Assembly: GCF_002157225.2 (NCBI RefSeq)
Contig: NZ_CP020038.1
Location: forward strand, 3,130,501-3,194,500
From: Agarilytica rhodophyticola
Lineage (GTDB): Bacteria; Pseudomonadota; Gammaproteobacteria; Pseudomonadales; Cellvibrionaceae
Direction of reading: 5' to 3'
DNA length: 64,000 nucleotides
Positions 40,998 to 50,171 of the stretch are shown in pieces; the first letter of the stretch is position 1; every line of letters starts with the position of its first letter. The notes beneath the pieces are model-generated. The model was not told the origin of the DNA. It searched no databases and worked only from the letters and a program-made list of their open reading frames with translations. A program made the translations under genes and the position numbers.

Positions 40998-42065
40998 ATG
41001 AAATTACTATATTTTTTAACGGCTTTGGTATTTTTTAGCCACGTCTCTGCCGAGGAAATAAGTCCATTTAATATTGCCGACGTGACGGTTGCTCCTGGTC
41101 AGCGAGTGGACTTTAATTTAGCCGTAGCGGCAGGTAAATCTGATCCTAAGACACATATTCCTGTGAGTGTTATTCACGGTAAGCAAAGTGGCCCCGTGCT
41201 TGCGGTGGTTGGCGGTGTACATGGCTTTGAATTTTCGCCGATTCTTGCCGCAGCAAAGTTGGCTGACAGATTAGAAGCTGATAGTTTAAGTGGAACGCTT
41301 ATTTTAGTGAGAGCGGCACATGTTGCCGCTTTTGAAAATAGAAGTCCTTATGTTAATCCTTATGATCGCAAGAATTTAAATCGCTCTTTTCCTGGTGACC
41401 CCAAAGGGACACAAACTGAGCGCATTGCTTGGGCAATTTCCCACAACATTGTCGCCAAGGCTGACTTTTTAATTGATGTGCACAGTGGCGATGGTGCCGA
41501 GTGGCTAGCTGCTTTTGTTGGCGTCTATGGTGGGCCTTTAGCAAGCGATTATCCCACAGCCTTGGCCGTGGCTGAAGCATTTGGTTTTCCCAATATCGTT
41601 CGATACAAAATGAATACGCAAAAGCAGATCGATGACGGTCGTTCGTTAAATAGACAGGGCGTCGCTGCTAAAATACCAACTATTCTGGTGGAAATCGGAG
41701 AAAATGGCTCGCGCAACCCTGAACATATCGAGGCAATTAACACGGGCCTAGTCAATACCTTGAAGACACTGGATATGCTACCAGGCAGTGCTGAAAATGC
41801 GTCTTTGAAAGATGCTAAGTATTTTGACGGCACTTCCTCTGTGCCGGTAAAACACTCCGGTATTTGGTATCCAAAGTATAGTATTGGTCGTTTTGTCAAA
41901 AAAAATGAAATACTTGGTACTTTAAAAGATTATCACGGCGCTACCTTAGAAACGGTAAAGGCACCTACTAGCGGCTTTGCCTTATATGGCCTAGCTGGTC
42001 CTCCGGTAAAAGCGGGAGAGAGCGTTATGACTATTGCTAAACCGGTACCTCGTTTTTCTCAATAA
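40998..42065 (+). CDS. secreted succinylglutamate desuccinylase/aspartoacylase-family zinc hydrolase
   Basis: 355 residues with a clear signal peptide (MKLLYFLTALVFFSHVSA). The M14-type zinc site is visible: GGVHGFEFSP supplies His and Glu, IDVHSGDG the second His, and LVEIGENG resembles the catalytic Glu region. The family removes acyl groups or cleaves peptide-like bonds; the substrate is unknown. It starts 232 bases after the NRPS gene on the same strand, beyond a hairpin, so it is probably a separate transcript. A role in maturing or detoxifying the locus product (for example deacylation in the periplasm) is possible but is inference from position only. Confidence 0.85.
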   Translation: MKLLYFLTALVFFSHVSAEEISPFNIADVTVAPGQRVDFNLAVAAGKSDPKTHIPVSVIHGKQSGPVLAVVGGVHGFEFSPILAAAKLADRLEADSLSGTLILVRAAHVAAFENRSPYVNPYDRKNLNRSFPGDPKGTQTERIAWAISHNIVAKADFLIDVHSGDGAEWLAAFVGVYGGPLASDYPTALAVAEAFGFPNIVRYKMNTQKQIDDGRSLNRQGVAAKIPTILVEIGENGSRNPEHIEAINTGLVNTLKTLDMLPGSAENASLKDAKYFDGTSSVPVKHSGIWYPKYSIGRFVKKNEILGTLKDYHGATLETVKAPTSGFALYGLAGPPVKAGESVMTIAKPVPRFSQ

Positions 42066-42067
42066 TC

Positions 42068-42235
42068 TTGTACTTATTAACAAAAATTGAGATTGATAAA
42101 AGTTCGGGTCAAATTCGGGTCAAAAAAGACCCGCTAGCTCGAACTATTCATTATGTTCACGAGAATAACATGCGTGGTTTTATCTCTGTGAATGGTGCTG
42201 CGATTTCTGATTCTTTATTTAAGCGTAAACCATAA
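42068..42235 (+). pseudogene. C-terminal remnant of an unidentified gene, possibly a transposase
   Basis: A 55-codon open frame ending in TAA at 42233-42235 reads ARTIHYVHENNMRGFIS near its middle, which recalls the C-terminal region of small Y1-type transposases. It has no proper start and begins right after the hydrolase stop. The family is a guess; the observation is a protein-like open tail without a gene. Confidence 0.3.
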
Positions 42236-42562
42236 AGCGTTTTATAGTGACGAGTACTTGCCACACCCTATTTATTAATTGAATCACTATACTCAAGCCC
42301 TAGAGCGTCTGCTCTTTTTTGTGATGGTTGCTTTTTAAGATAATACAAACACTGCGGAATTCGTGTTAATAGGCTCAATAACCTAAATCAAAATTACTTA
42401 AAGATTTTAGGGACAATGCCACTCCTCGATGCTAAATTAACGCCCCTGACAGCGGTTCCTTTCGCTTAAGTCAACGATAATAACTGTCAATGATTTTGAT
42501 CCCGTATTGCGTTCGTGTTATCTCATCGATCGCAATAAACGGGGCTTTAACAGGACCTCTTT
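42236..42562. other. noncoding gap before the first Asp-box gene
   Basis: About 330 bases without a supportable gene. It holds a short terminator-like hairpin at 42302-42320. The region just before ATG 42563 has an AGGA ribosome site (aacaggacctcttt). No promoter stands out clearly. Confidence 0.4.
42302..42320 (+). terminator. short rho-independent-type hairpin
   Basis: agagc-gtct-gctct followed by a run of T: a 5-bp stem with 4-base loop and T tract on the plus strand. The stem is short, so termination strength is uncertain. Confidence 0.45.
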
Positions 42563-45500
42563 ATGAAACTGTTTTTGAACTTAACAATTCCTATTGTGTT
42601 CACTTTTTGCACTTCTGCTTTCGCGGCTAAAGAGAGTAATACTGAAAAAGATGATGTTTTTGCCGCGCTGCCATTGCGTGCCATGGGGCCAGCCGTTACC
42701 GGAGGCCGTATTAGTGACCTGGCTGTAAGTGCAAAAAACCCCGCGTACTATTTCGCAGCAGTAGCTTCTGGTGGAGTGTGGCGCACTAAAAATAATGGTA
42801 CAACCTGGACCCCGGTATTTGATGGTCAAGGAAGCTATTCCATTGGTGATGTGACAATGGACCCTAATAATAGTCGTGTTATCTGGGTCGGTACGGGTGA
42901 AAATAACAGCCAGCGTTCGGTCGGTTATGGCGACGGCGTTTATAAATCCATCGATGGTGGAGAGTCATGGAAAAATGTAGGACTTAAAGAGTCCGAGCAT
43001 ATTGGTGAAATACTGGTTGATCCACGCAACTCTAACGTAGTTTACGTTGCAGCACAGGGACCACTCTGGCGAGCGGGAGGTGATCGAGGCCTTTATAAAA
43101 CTGTAGATGGAGGCGAAACTTGGAAGCGCATCCTCGACATTAGTCCCAACACCGGGGTGAGCGATATTGCTTTCGAACCCGGCAATCCTGATGTGATATA
43201 CGCCACTAGTTATCAGCGTCGCCGTCACACTTGGACGTTGATTAATGGTGGGCCGGAGTCAAGTATTTATAAAACGAGTGATGGTGGTGCCAACTGGAAA
43301 AAGATCGATAAGGGTTTGCCGAAGGTGGATCTTGGTCGCATTGGCATCGCTGTAGCACCCACTCAACCACAAACAATATATGCTCTAGTAGAAGCCTCAC
43401 AGGATAAGAGTGGTTTTTTTATATCTCACGACGGCGGTGCTCACTGGAAGGAGCAGAGTAAATATAAATCAGGCAGTCCCCAGTACTATCAAGAAATAGT
43501 CGTTGATCCCAATAACCCATTGCGAGTTTACTCACTCGACACTTTTCTAATGGTAAGTGATGATGGGGGAAAAAACTTCCGCCAGGCGGGAGAAAAATGG
43601 AAACACGTGGATAATCACGCCTTATGGATCGATCCCGATAATTCTAACCATTTAATTGTTGGCTGCGATGGTGGTGTTTATGAATCCTGGGATCGTGCCG
43701 TCAATTGGCAATTTAAAGCTAATATGCCTCTAACACAATTTTATAAAGTCTCGGTAGATAACGATTTTCCTTTTTACAATGTCTTTGGTGGTACACAGGA
43801 TAACGCTTCTCTTGGTGCCGCTCATCGCAATACTACCACTACGGGAATTCGCAATAGCGATTGGCTTTACACCCAATTTGGTGACGGTTTTAAAACCCAA
43901 ATTGATCCTACTGATCCCAACATTATTTACTCCCAGTATCAATATGGGGGCCTTGCACGCTATGACAAACAAAGTGGAGAACGAGTACAGATAAAGCCCG
44001 TTACTCCCGATAGTAATGAGGCACAACGCTGGAATTGGAATTCTCCCCTTATTATTAGTCCTCACAATAACAAGCGACTTTACTACGCATCGCAGCGGGT
44101 ATTTCGCAGTGACGACCAGGGCGATAGTTGGCAAGTGGTGAGCGGTGATTTATCTGGCAATGTCGACAGAAATACCTTGCCTGTTATGGGGCGTGTGTGG
44201 GGTGTCGATGCTGTTGCCAAAAATACCTCCACTTCTTTTTACGGTAGTGTGATTGCCTTAAGTGAATCACCTGTAACAGAAAACTTACTCTATGCTGGCA
44301 CTGACGACGGTTTAATACATTACACCACAAATGGCGGTGGTAATTGGCAAAAAGCCAGTTGGCCAAAAAAGGTTCCCCAGAATTCTTATGTCAGTGATCT
44401 TGAGGCTTCGGTAACAGACGCTAATACAGTATTTGCGACCTTTGATAATCACAAGCAAGGTGACTTTAAGCCCTATATATTCCGGAGTAACGATCGCGGT
44501 AAAAAATGGGTCGATATTACCGGTGATCTACCTCAGCGAGGCACGGTCTATACCATTGCTGAAGACCATGTGAACAGCAATCTTCTGTTTGCAGGAACTG
44601 AGTTTGGTCTCTTTTTTAGTCAGAACGGCGGAAAAAACTGGACAGCATTGAAAGCCAACTTACCTACCATAGCCGTGCGCGATATGGAAATACAACGCCG
44701 CGAAAGCGACTTGGCGATAGCCACCTTCGGGCGAGGTTTTTATATCCTCGATGATTATTCGCCGCTGCGTACTAATGTCAGTCAAGTAAAAAGTCGTGGC
44801 GCTACTTTATTCCCTGTGCGTCGTGCTTTTCAGTTCGTTGCCCACTCACCCATGGGAATCAGTGGTCAGGCCTTTCAGGGCGCCAATTACTACGCGGCAA
44901 AAAATCCCGACTACGGTGCTGTTTTTACCTATTATTTAAATGAAGATTTAAAAACTGCTAAGCAGAAGCGTCAGCAAGCAGAAACAGAACTGCGCAAGGC
45001 GAATAAAAATATCGCTTACCCCAGTTGGCAAAGTTTGGAAGTAGAAGAGTTTGAAAAAGCACCTGAGTTAATTTTTACCATTCGTGACAAGCAGGGCAAT
45101 CTTGTTCATCGTCTCAAGACTGCTGCAAAAAAAGGACTGCATCGTTTGGCGTGGAACCTGCACTATCCTGGTTTTGAACCCGTTAAGCTGACAAAGAAAA
45201 CAGAGTTTTTGCCATGGGAAACTGAAAACAAAGGTCCTAAAGTTGTTCCCGGCAGCTATACCGTTACCTTGTCAAAACTCGTCAACGGTGTAGAGAGTCC
45301 TTATGGTCAATCCCAGGATTTCGAAGTAGTGGAAATTGATAACCGTACCTTTGCCAGCAAAGATCGTACTGCAGATTTAGAATTTGACATCAAGATGGGC
45401 CGTCTATCGAAAGCGATACAAGGAGCTGGCAAGTTTCAAGCAGAGCTGGAAAGTCGCATTCAGTACATTGAAGCGGCCATTATCGAGACACCGAAAGTGG

Positions 45501-45832
45501 ATCAAAACCTTTTGGCAAAAGTGCGAAAACTTGCAGAATCATCCACACGCATTGGCTGGGATCTCAACGGTAATCGCGCCATTGCTAAACGTGCCGAACC
45601 TGTGCCGGAATCCATCAGCGCGTATATTGCTTATTTAGAATGGAGTCGCTCGGAAAATACAGGGCCTGTGACAGGCAATCAACGTCTTCGTTTCCAGCGC
45701 GCAAGCGAAGGGTACGGTAAAGTATACCCCAAGCTAAAAGCACTAGCCGAGCAGGTTACACAACTGGAAAATGCGCTGCGTGATGCTCAATCCCCATGGA
45801 TTCCTGGTATACTCCCGCTGGAAATTAATTAA
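42563..45832 (+). CDS. secreted Asp-box (VPS10/sortilin-like, BNR repeat) protein
   Basis: 1,089 residues with a signal peptide (MKLFLNLTIPIVFTFC...AFA). At least eight Asp-box motifs (SxDxGxxW) are seen, such as KSIDGGESW, KTVDGGETW, KTSDGGANW, RSDDQGDSW and RSNDRGKKW, giving a ten-bladed-propeller-like architecture as in sortilin VPS10 domains. GRGFYILDDYSPLR closes the propeller, followed by a helical C-terminal region. Such proteins are common in marine Proteobacteria and Bacteroidetes and are often annotated as BNR glycosyl hydrolases, but catalytic activity is not evident. A paralogue lies about 1 kb downstream, with a PepSY membrane protein between, suggesting an extracytoplasmic binding or processing function. 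Confidence 0.85.
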   Translation: MKLFLNLTIPIVFTFCTSAFAAKESNTEKDDVFAALPLRAMGPAVTGGRISDLAVSAKNPAYYFAAVASGGVWRTKNNGTTWTPVFDGQGSYSIGDVTMDPNNSRVIWVGTGENNSQRSVGYGDGVYKSIDGGESWKNVGLKESEHIGEILVDPRNSNVVYVAAQGPLWRAGGDRGLYKTVDGGETWKRILDISPNTGVSDIAFEPGNPDVIYATSYQRRRHTWTLINGGPESSIYKTSDGGANWKKIDKGLPKVDLGRIGIAVAPTQPQTIYALVEASQDKSGFFISHDGGAHWKEQSKYKSGSPQYYQEIVVDPNNPLRVYSLDTFLMVSDDGGKNFRQAGEKWKHVDNHALWIDPDNSNHLIVGCDGGVYESWDRAVNWQFKANMPLTQFYKVSVDNDFPFYNVFGGTQDNASLGAAHRNTTTTGIRNSDWLYTQFGDGFKTQIDPTDPNIIYSQYQYGGLARYDKQSGERVQIKPVTPDSNEAQRWNWNSPLIISPHNNKRLYYASQRVFRSDDQGDSWQVVSGDLSGNVDRNTLPVMGRVWGVDAVAKNTSTSFYGSVIALSESPVTENLLYAGTDDGLIHYTTNGGGNWQKASWPKKVPQNSYVSDLEASVTDANTVFATFDNHKQGDFKPYIFRSNDRGKKWVDITGDLPQRGTVYTIAEDHVNSNLLFAGTEFGLFFSQNGGKNWTALKANLPTIAVRDMEIQRRESDLAIATFGRGFYILDDYSPLRTNVSQVKSRGATLFPVRRAFQFVAHSPMGISGQAFQGANYYAAKNPDYGAVFTYYLNEDLKTAKQKRQQAETELRKANKNIAYPSWQSLEVEEFEKAPELIFTIRDKQGNLVHRLKTAAKKGLHRLAWNLHYPGFEPVKLTKKTEFLPWETENKGPKVVPGSYTVTLSKLVNGVESPYGQSQDFEVVEIDNRTFASKDRTADLEFDIKMGRLSKAIQGAGKFQAELESRIQYIEAAIIETPKVDQNLLAKVRKLAESSTRIGWDLNGNRAIAKRAEPVPESISAYIAYLEWSRSENTGPVTGNQRLRFQRASEGYGKVYPKLKALAEQVTQLENALRDAQSPWIPGILPLEIN

Positions 45833-45844
45833 TATAGAGTAGTT

Positions 45845-46384
45845 ATGGCACTGGGATTTAAACGCTTCTGCCGAAAATTTCATCTGTGGGGAGCGCTGGT
45901 TATTTTTGTCCCAGTTGCCGTTGTCATAGTAAGCGGCATTCTTTTGCAAGTTAAAAAAGAATTTAATTGGATACAGCCGCCAACTAAAAAAGGACAGATG
46001 CAGGTTCCCAGTCTGTCCTTTCCTGAAATTCTCGCCGCTGTGAGTCGAGTAGAAGAGGCTCAAATTCGCCACTGGCAAGATATTAAACGCATTGATGTAC
46101 GACCAGGCAAAGGCGTACTAAAAGTTCAAAACGTCAACAACAATTGGGAAATTCAGCTTGATGCCAGCTCAGGCAAGATCTTGAAGGTTGCCTATCGTCG
46201 TTCCGATACTATCGAAGCCATACACGATGGCAGCTGGTTCTTCGATGCTGCTAAACTATGGATATTTTTACCTGTGGCAATCATTTTATTCATTTTATGG
46301 ATAACCGGAGCGGTAATGCTTTACCAATTTCTACAAGGTAAACGCAAGCGTTATAAGTTTAATCGCAGACATCCTCGTCCTTGA
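45845..46384 (+). CDS. PepSY-type membrane protein
   Basis: 179 residues, starting 12 bases after the Asp-box gene, so probably co-transcribed. A basic N-terminus precedes one transmembrane helix (about 14-36); a periplasmic PepSY-like region (ILAAVSR, RIDVRPGKG, EIQLDASSGKIL) follows, then a second helix (about 138-164) and a basic tail. PepSY_TM proteins occur with TonB-receptor and iron-uptake or peptidase systems. The context, a TonB receptor 3.8 kb downstream, fits an accessory membrane role, but no substrate is known. Confidence 0.75.
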   Translation: MALGFKRFCRKFHLWGALVIFVPVAVVIVSGILLQVKKEFNWIQPPTKKGQMQVPSLSFPEILAAVSRVEEAQIRHWQDIKRIDVRPGKGVLKVQNVNNNWEIQLDASSGKILKVAYRRSDTIEAIHDGSWFFDAAKLWIFLPVAIILFILWITGAVMLYQFLQGKRKRYKFNRRHPRP

Positions 46385-46806
46385 TGATCCAGCAATAGCC
46401 TTTTTACGAATGTACTTGTACTAACGCCTGCCTTCTAAGCCCCGAAGAACTATCACAATCTACCAGTCGTTAATCTATATATCACAGGGTTAGTCTTGAT
46501 GGAGCAGGGGGCTTCATCGTTATAGACTTATGGTGTGTTATATGACTGTCAGTACCACCAGTTTGGTGCGATCAAAGGATATTTCCATGAGATAAATATC
46601 AGTTACATGCCATTGGAGTGGTGACATACTCCTCCTTCTTTGCTTGTTGAGTTTTTACTAATGAAGCCCTTTAATGGTTAAGTACTTTAATCGCTAGGCT
46701 CTTTAATAGTTAAACTCTCCAGCAATTAATTATGTGGTCTCCAAAAATAAAATTAAATGCGTGTCTTCTCCTCAAGCCACCGCGATATACATTCTGGACT
46801 CTATCA
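46385..46806. other. noncoding gap with 16-bp repeats before the second Asp-box gene
   Basis: About 420 bases with no supportable gene. Its 3' part contains three imperfect 16-bp tandem units at 46669-46716. An in-frame ATG at 46732 extends the next frame, but the added residues do not resemble a signal peptide. Confidence 0.45.
46669..46716 (+). repeat. 16-bp imperfect tandem repeat, 3 units
   Basis: Units ctttaatggttaagta, ctttaatcgctaggct and ctttaatagttaaact lie head to tail upstream of the second Asp-box gene. The ctttaat core is kept in all three. The same unit length occurs in two other noncoding gaps of this window. Confidence 0.8.
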
Positions 46807-49800
46807 ATGAAATATTTATTTAGTCTTTATTCGTTTTTACTCACTATTTGTCTTGCTGTAAATACACATGCGGCAATTGATGCCGATCTACTTTCTGGAA
46901 TGAAAGCCCGTGCGATTGGGCCAGCAGCGACCAGTGGTCGCATTACCGATATCGAGGTGGTGGTTAATCAACCGAATATTATGTATGCCGGTACTGCCAC
47001 CGGCGGCTTATGGAAATCCGTTAACAGCGGATTAAATTGGACGCCTATTTTTGACGATCAAGATTATGCCTCCATCGGCGCGCTTGCTATTAACCAAAGT
47101 AATCCTGACGAAATCTGGGTGGGCACCGGCGAAGGTAATGTTCGCAACTCTACTTCCTACGGCGGTGGTATTTATAAATCCATTGATGCCGGTAAGACAT
47201 GGACATTGATGGGGCTTGCAAAAACAGAGCGTATAAACCGTATCGCGATCGATCCTACTAATCCCAATATTGTCTATGTGGCAGCGCTGGGTACCTTGTG
47301 GTCAGAAAATACTGATCGTGGTATTTATAAAACGGAAGATGGCGGTAAGACCTGGAAAAAGATTCTTTATGTAGATCAAAAAACCGGCGGCACCGATATT
47401 AAAATGGACCCGCAAAACCCCAATAAGCTCTACGCAGCTATGTGGCAGTTCCGTCGCTGGCCCTATCGTTTTGAGTCTGGCGGTAAGGGCTCGGGGCTCT
47501 ATATATCTTTCGATGGTGGTAACAGTTGGACACAAAAAACAGAGGACGACGGTCTGCCAAAAGGTGAGTTAGGCCGTATTGTTATCGCCACGGCAAAAAG
47601 TAATCCCAATCGTGTTTACGCTTTAGTGGAAGCAAAAAAGAGTGCCTTAGTGCGTAGTGATGATGGCGGGCATAGTTGGAGTGAGGTCAATAAAGAAACA
47701 AAAATTGCTGACCGACCATTTTATTATTCCGAGTTAGAAGTCGACCCCCAAAACGAAAATATTGTTTATAACTTGGCGACTTTTGTCCGCAGATCCATCG
47801 ACGGAGGCAAAACATTTACTCAAATAGAAAGTGTTAATTGTTGTGCTGCCGGGAATACCATCCACATCGATACTCATTCATTATGGATTAATCCACAAAA
47901 TTCTAAGCACATGATCCTTGGTAATGATGGTGGCCTTGCTATCACCCGTGATAAAGCATCCACATGGCGGTATGTTCAAAATTTACCGGTGTCCCAGTTT
48001 TATCATATCCGTGTGGACGACGCTCACCCCTATAATATTTACGGTGGACTGCAAGACAATGGCACTTGGCGTGGTCCCAGTGAAATATGGAAAACTGCCG
48101 GCATTCGCAGCTTACACTGGCAGGAAATTGCCTTTGGTGATGGCTTCGATGCAATGCCTTTCCCAGATAATAACGAAGCGGGATATGCGATGTTTCAGGG
48201 TGGCAATCTGATGACCTGGGACATTAACACAGGTGAGCAATCATTAATAAAACCCAATATGCCGATAATCCAGAACGGCAAAGAAGTTGAATTACGTTTT
48301 AATTGGAGCTCCGCACTGGCGCAAGACCCATTTAATAATGACACGATTTACTACGGCAGCCAGTTCGTTCATAAATCTACCAATCGAGGCGCTAGTTGGG
48401 AAACTATTTCAGGTGATCTCACCACAAATAATCCCAAGTGGCAGAAATTCAAGGATTCAGGTGGTCTTACCCCCGATGTGACGGCGGCGGAAAACTTCAC
48501 ATCCATTGTGTCAATTGCGCCAAGCACCGTGCAACAAGGTGTTATTTGGGTCGGTACGGATGATGGCCGCGTTCATGTTACTCGCGACGGCGGCAAAACT
48601 TGGCGTAGCATAGAAAACAAAGCCAAAGGTGTGCCTAAAAATACTTGGGTGCCGCATATTGAGCCTTCACCCCATGACGCCGGCACAGCTTTTATTGTGT
48701 TTGATAATCATCGCCGTGGCGATATGCAAACCTATGTTCAACGTATCGATAAATTCGGAGCGAAATTTACCAGCCTTGCGACAAAAAACCTACGTGGTTA
48801 CGCGCTATCTATTCAACAAGATCATGTTGACCCCAACTTAATTTTTCTAGGTACTGAACTGGGCCTTTATGTTACCACCGATGGTGGTCGCCAATGGTTT
48901 AAGTACACCGCCGGAGTGCCCACTGTTTCGGTAATGGATATGGCGATCCAGGAGAGAGAGAATGATTTGGTACTGGGTACCCATGGTCGCTCTACTTTTG
49001 TACTTGATGACTACAGCGCTCTGCGTGGTTTAAATCAAGAGCACTTCTCCAAAAAGCTCGCTTTACTGTCTGTCACAGATGGTCAGCAGTATATTCGAGG
49101 CCGTTCTCAGGGCACTCGTTTTTGGGGTGATGGGGCATTCGTTGGGGAAAATGAGCCTTATGGTGTTGTACTGACTCTAATGGCTGCTGGTGACTTTCTA
49201 AAACATCCTGACGAAGATAAAGAAAAAATTCGTAGTAAAACGCAGCGCGTAAAAGAAGCGGCTAAAAAAGAAAAAGAAGAAGCCAATAAGAAAGACTCAG
49301 ACAATAACGCCGATGAAAATAAAAGTAAAAGTAAAGAGAAGAAACCAACAAGCAAGGCGCGAATAGAAGTAAGTGATGCCAGTGGCAGGGTGATTCGAAC
49401 CTTTGTTAGCGAGTTACAACAAGGTATAAACCGAATTGTATGGGATTTAAAACTCGATGGCGTTCGGCCGACGCCAGAAAATATTCCTAAAAAGGACAAG
49501 GACATAATGCCACCTAGTCAATTTGAAGCAATTCCCGGGGAATATTCTCTTAAAGTAACACTTAACGAAGAAAGCTTCAGTGCCAAAGCCAAAATTTTGA
49601 TTGATCCTCGTATCGATAGCAACGCTGAAGCTTTGTCGGCACGCAACGGTGCTCTTGAAGAGGTATTAGCTATGGAAAATCTCTGGGCAGATATGGTTTA
49701 TGCCTTAGATGATCACAAAAAAGATGTGGAATTAATCAAAGCTAAAGCGCAAAAAGTTATCGAGCAAGCACAAAAAGATGCACAGGAAAATCATCCCCTC

Positions 49801-50121
49801 AAGGAATTAACGAAAAAAGCGGATAAACTCCTGAAAAAAATTAAAAAGCATCATAAAAACTTACGCACGCTTCCCGATACCAATGGCATAGTTGATGACA
49901 GCTACACCCTGGCAAGTTATATCGGCTTCGCTTACTTTGCAGTTGCCAGCGATTTTGCTGCGCCGACGAGTAATACCCTTGAATTTGTAAAAAAAGCAAA
50001 GCAAGAAACTGCAAAACGACGTGGTGAAGTCAATAAACTTATTAACACGGAAATTCAGGATTTTCGAAAAGCCTTCGATCAATCAGATCTGGGTTTGTTG
50101 AAGAAAGTGAAGGCACTTTAA
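46807..50121 (+). CDS. secreted Asp-box (VPS10/sortilin-like, BNR repeat) protein, second copy
   Basis: 1,104 residues from ATG 46807, chosen because this Met begins a clean signal peptide (MKYLFSLYSFLLTICLAV...HA); an upstream ATG at 46732 would add 25 unrelated residues. Asp-box motifs include KSIDAGKTW, KTEDGGKTW, RSDDGGHSW, VTRDGGKTW and VTTDGGRQW. The N-terminus (MKARAIGPAATSGRITDI) parallels the first copy (LRAMGPAVTGGRISDL), so the two are paralogues. After the propeller closes (GRSTFVLDDYSALR) there is a lysine- and glutamate-rich stretch near residues 805-855, then a helical C-terminal region. Function is unknown beyond an extracytoplasmic propeller protein. Confidence 0.85.
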   Translation: MKYLFSLYSFLLTICLAVNTHAAIDADLLSGMKARAIGPAATSGRITDIEVVVNQPNIMYAGTATGGLWKSVNSGLNWTPIFDDQDYASIGALAINQSNPDEIWVGTGEGNVRNSTSYGGGIYKSIDAGKTWTLMGLAKTERINRIAIDPTNPNIVYVAALGTLWSENTDRGIYKTEDGGKTWKKILYVDQKTGGTDIKMDPQNPNKLYAAMWQFRRWPYRFESGGKGSGLYISFDGGNSWTQKTEDDGLPKGELGRIVIATAKSNPNRVYALVEAKKSALVRSDDGGHSWSEVNKETKIADRPFYYSELEVDPQNENIVYNLATFVRRSIDGGKTFTQIESVNCCAAGNTIHIDTHSLWINPQNSKHMILGNDGGLAITRDKASTWRYVQNLPVSQFYHIRVDDAHPYNIYGGLQDNGTWRGPSEIWKTAGIRSLHWQEIAFGDGFDAMPFPDNNEAGYAMFQGGNLMTWDINTGEQSLIKPNMPIIQNGKEVELRFNWSSALAQDPFNNDTIYYGSQFVHKSTNRGASWETISGDLTTNNPKWQKFKDSGGLTPDVTAAENFTSIVSIAPSTVQQGVIWVGTDDGRVHVTRDGGKTWRSIENKAKGVPKNTWVPHIEPSPHDAGTAFIVFDNHRRGDMQTYVQRIDKFGAKFTSLATKNLRGYALSIQQDHVDPNLIFLGTELGLYVTTDGGRQWFKYTAGVPTVSVMDMAIQERENDLVLGTHGRSTFVLDDYSALRGLNQEHFSKKLALLSVTDGQQYIRGRSQGTRFWGDGAFVGENEPYGVVLTLMAAGDFLKHPDEDKEKIRSKTQRVKEAAKKEKEEANKKDSDNNADENKSKSKEKKPTSKARIEVSDASGRVIRTFVSELQQGINRIVWDLKLDGVRPTPENIPKKDKDIMPPSQFEAIPGEYSLKVTLNEESFSAKAKILIDPRIDSNAEALSARNGALEEVLAMENLWADMVYALDDHKKDVELIKAKAQKVIEQAQKDAQENHPLKELTKKADKLLKKIKKHHKNLRTLPDTNGIVDDSYTLASYIGFAYFAVASDFAAPTSNTLEFVKKAKQETAKRRGEVNKLINTEIQDFRKAFDQSDLGLLKKVKAL

Positions 50122-50133
50122 TGTAAGTCTTGG

Positions 50134-50160
50134 CCAGCCCAGTAACGAATACTGGGCTGG
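50134..50160 (+). terminator. perfect 10-bp hairpin between the Asp-box and TonB receptor genes
   Basis: ccagcccagt and actgggctgg pair perfectly around a 7-base loop. The hairpin lies in a 50-base gap and ends 11 bases before the receptor ATG. No T run follows, so it may partly terminate, protect the upstream message or limit receptor translation. Confidence 0.5.
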
Positions 50161-50171
50161 TATATTGAAAA

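Noticed and set aside
42116-42133. cgggtc-aaaaaa-gacccg hairpin as a terminator
   Set aside because: It lies inside the protein-like remnant and has no T run after it.
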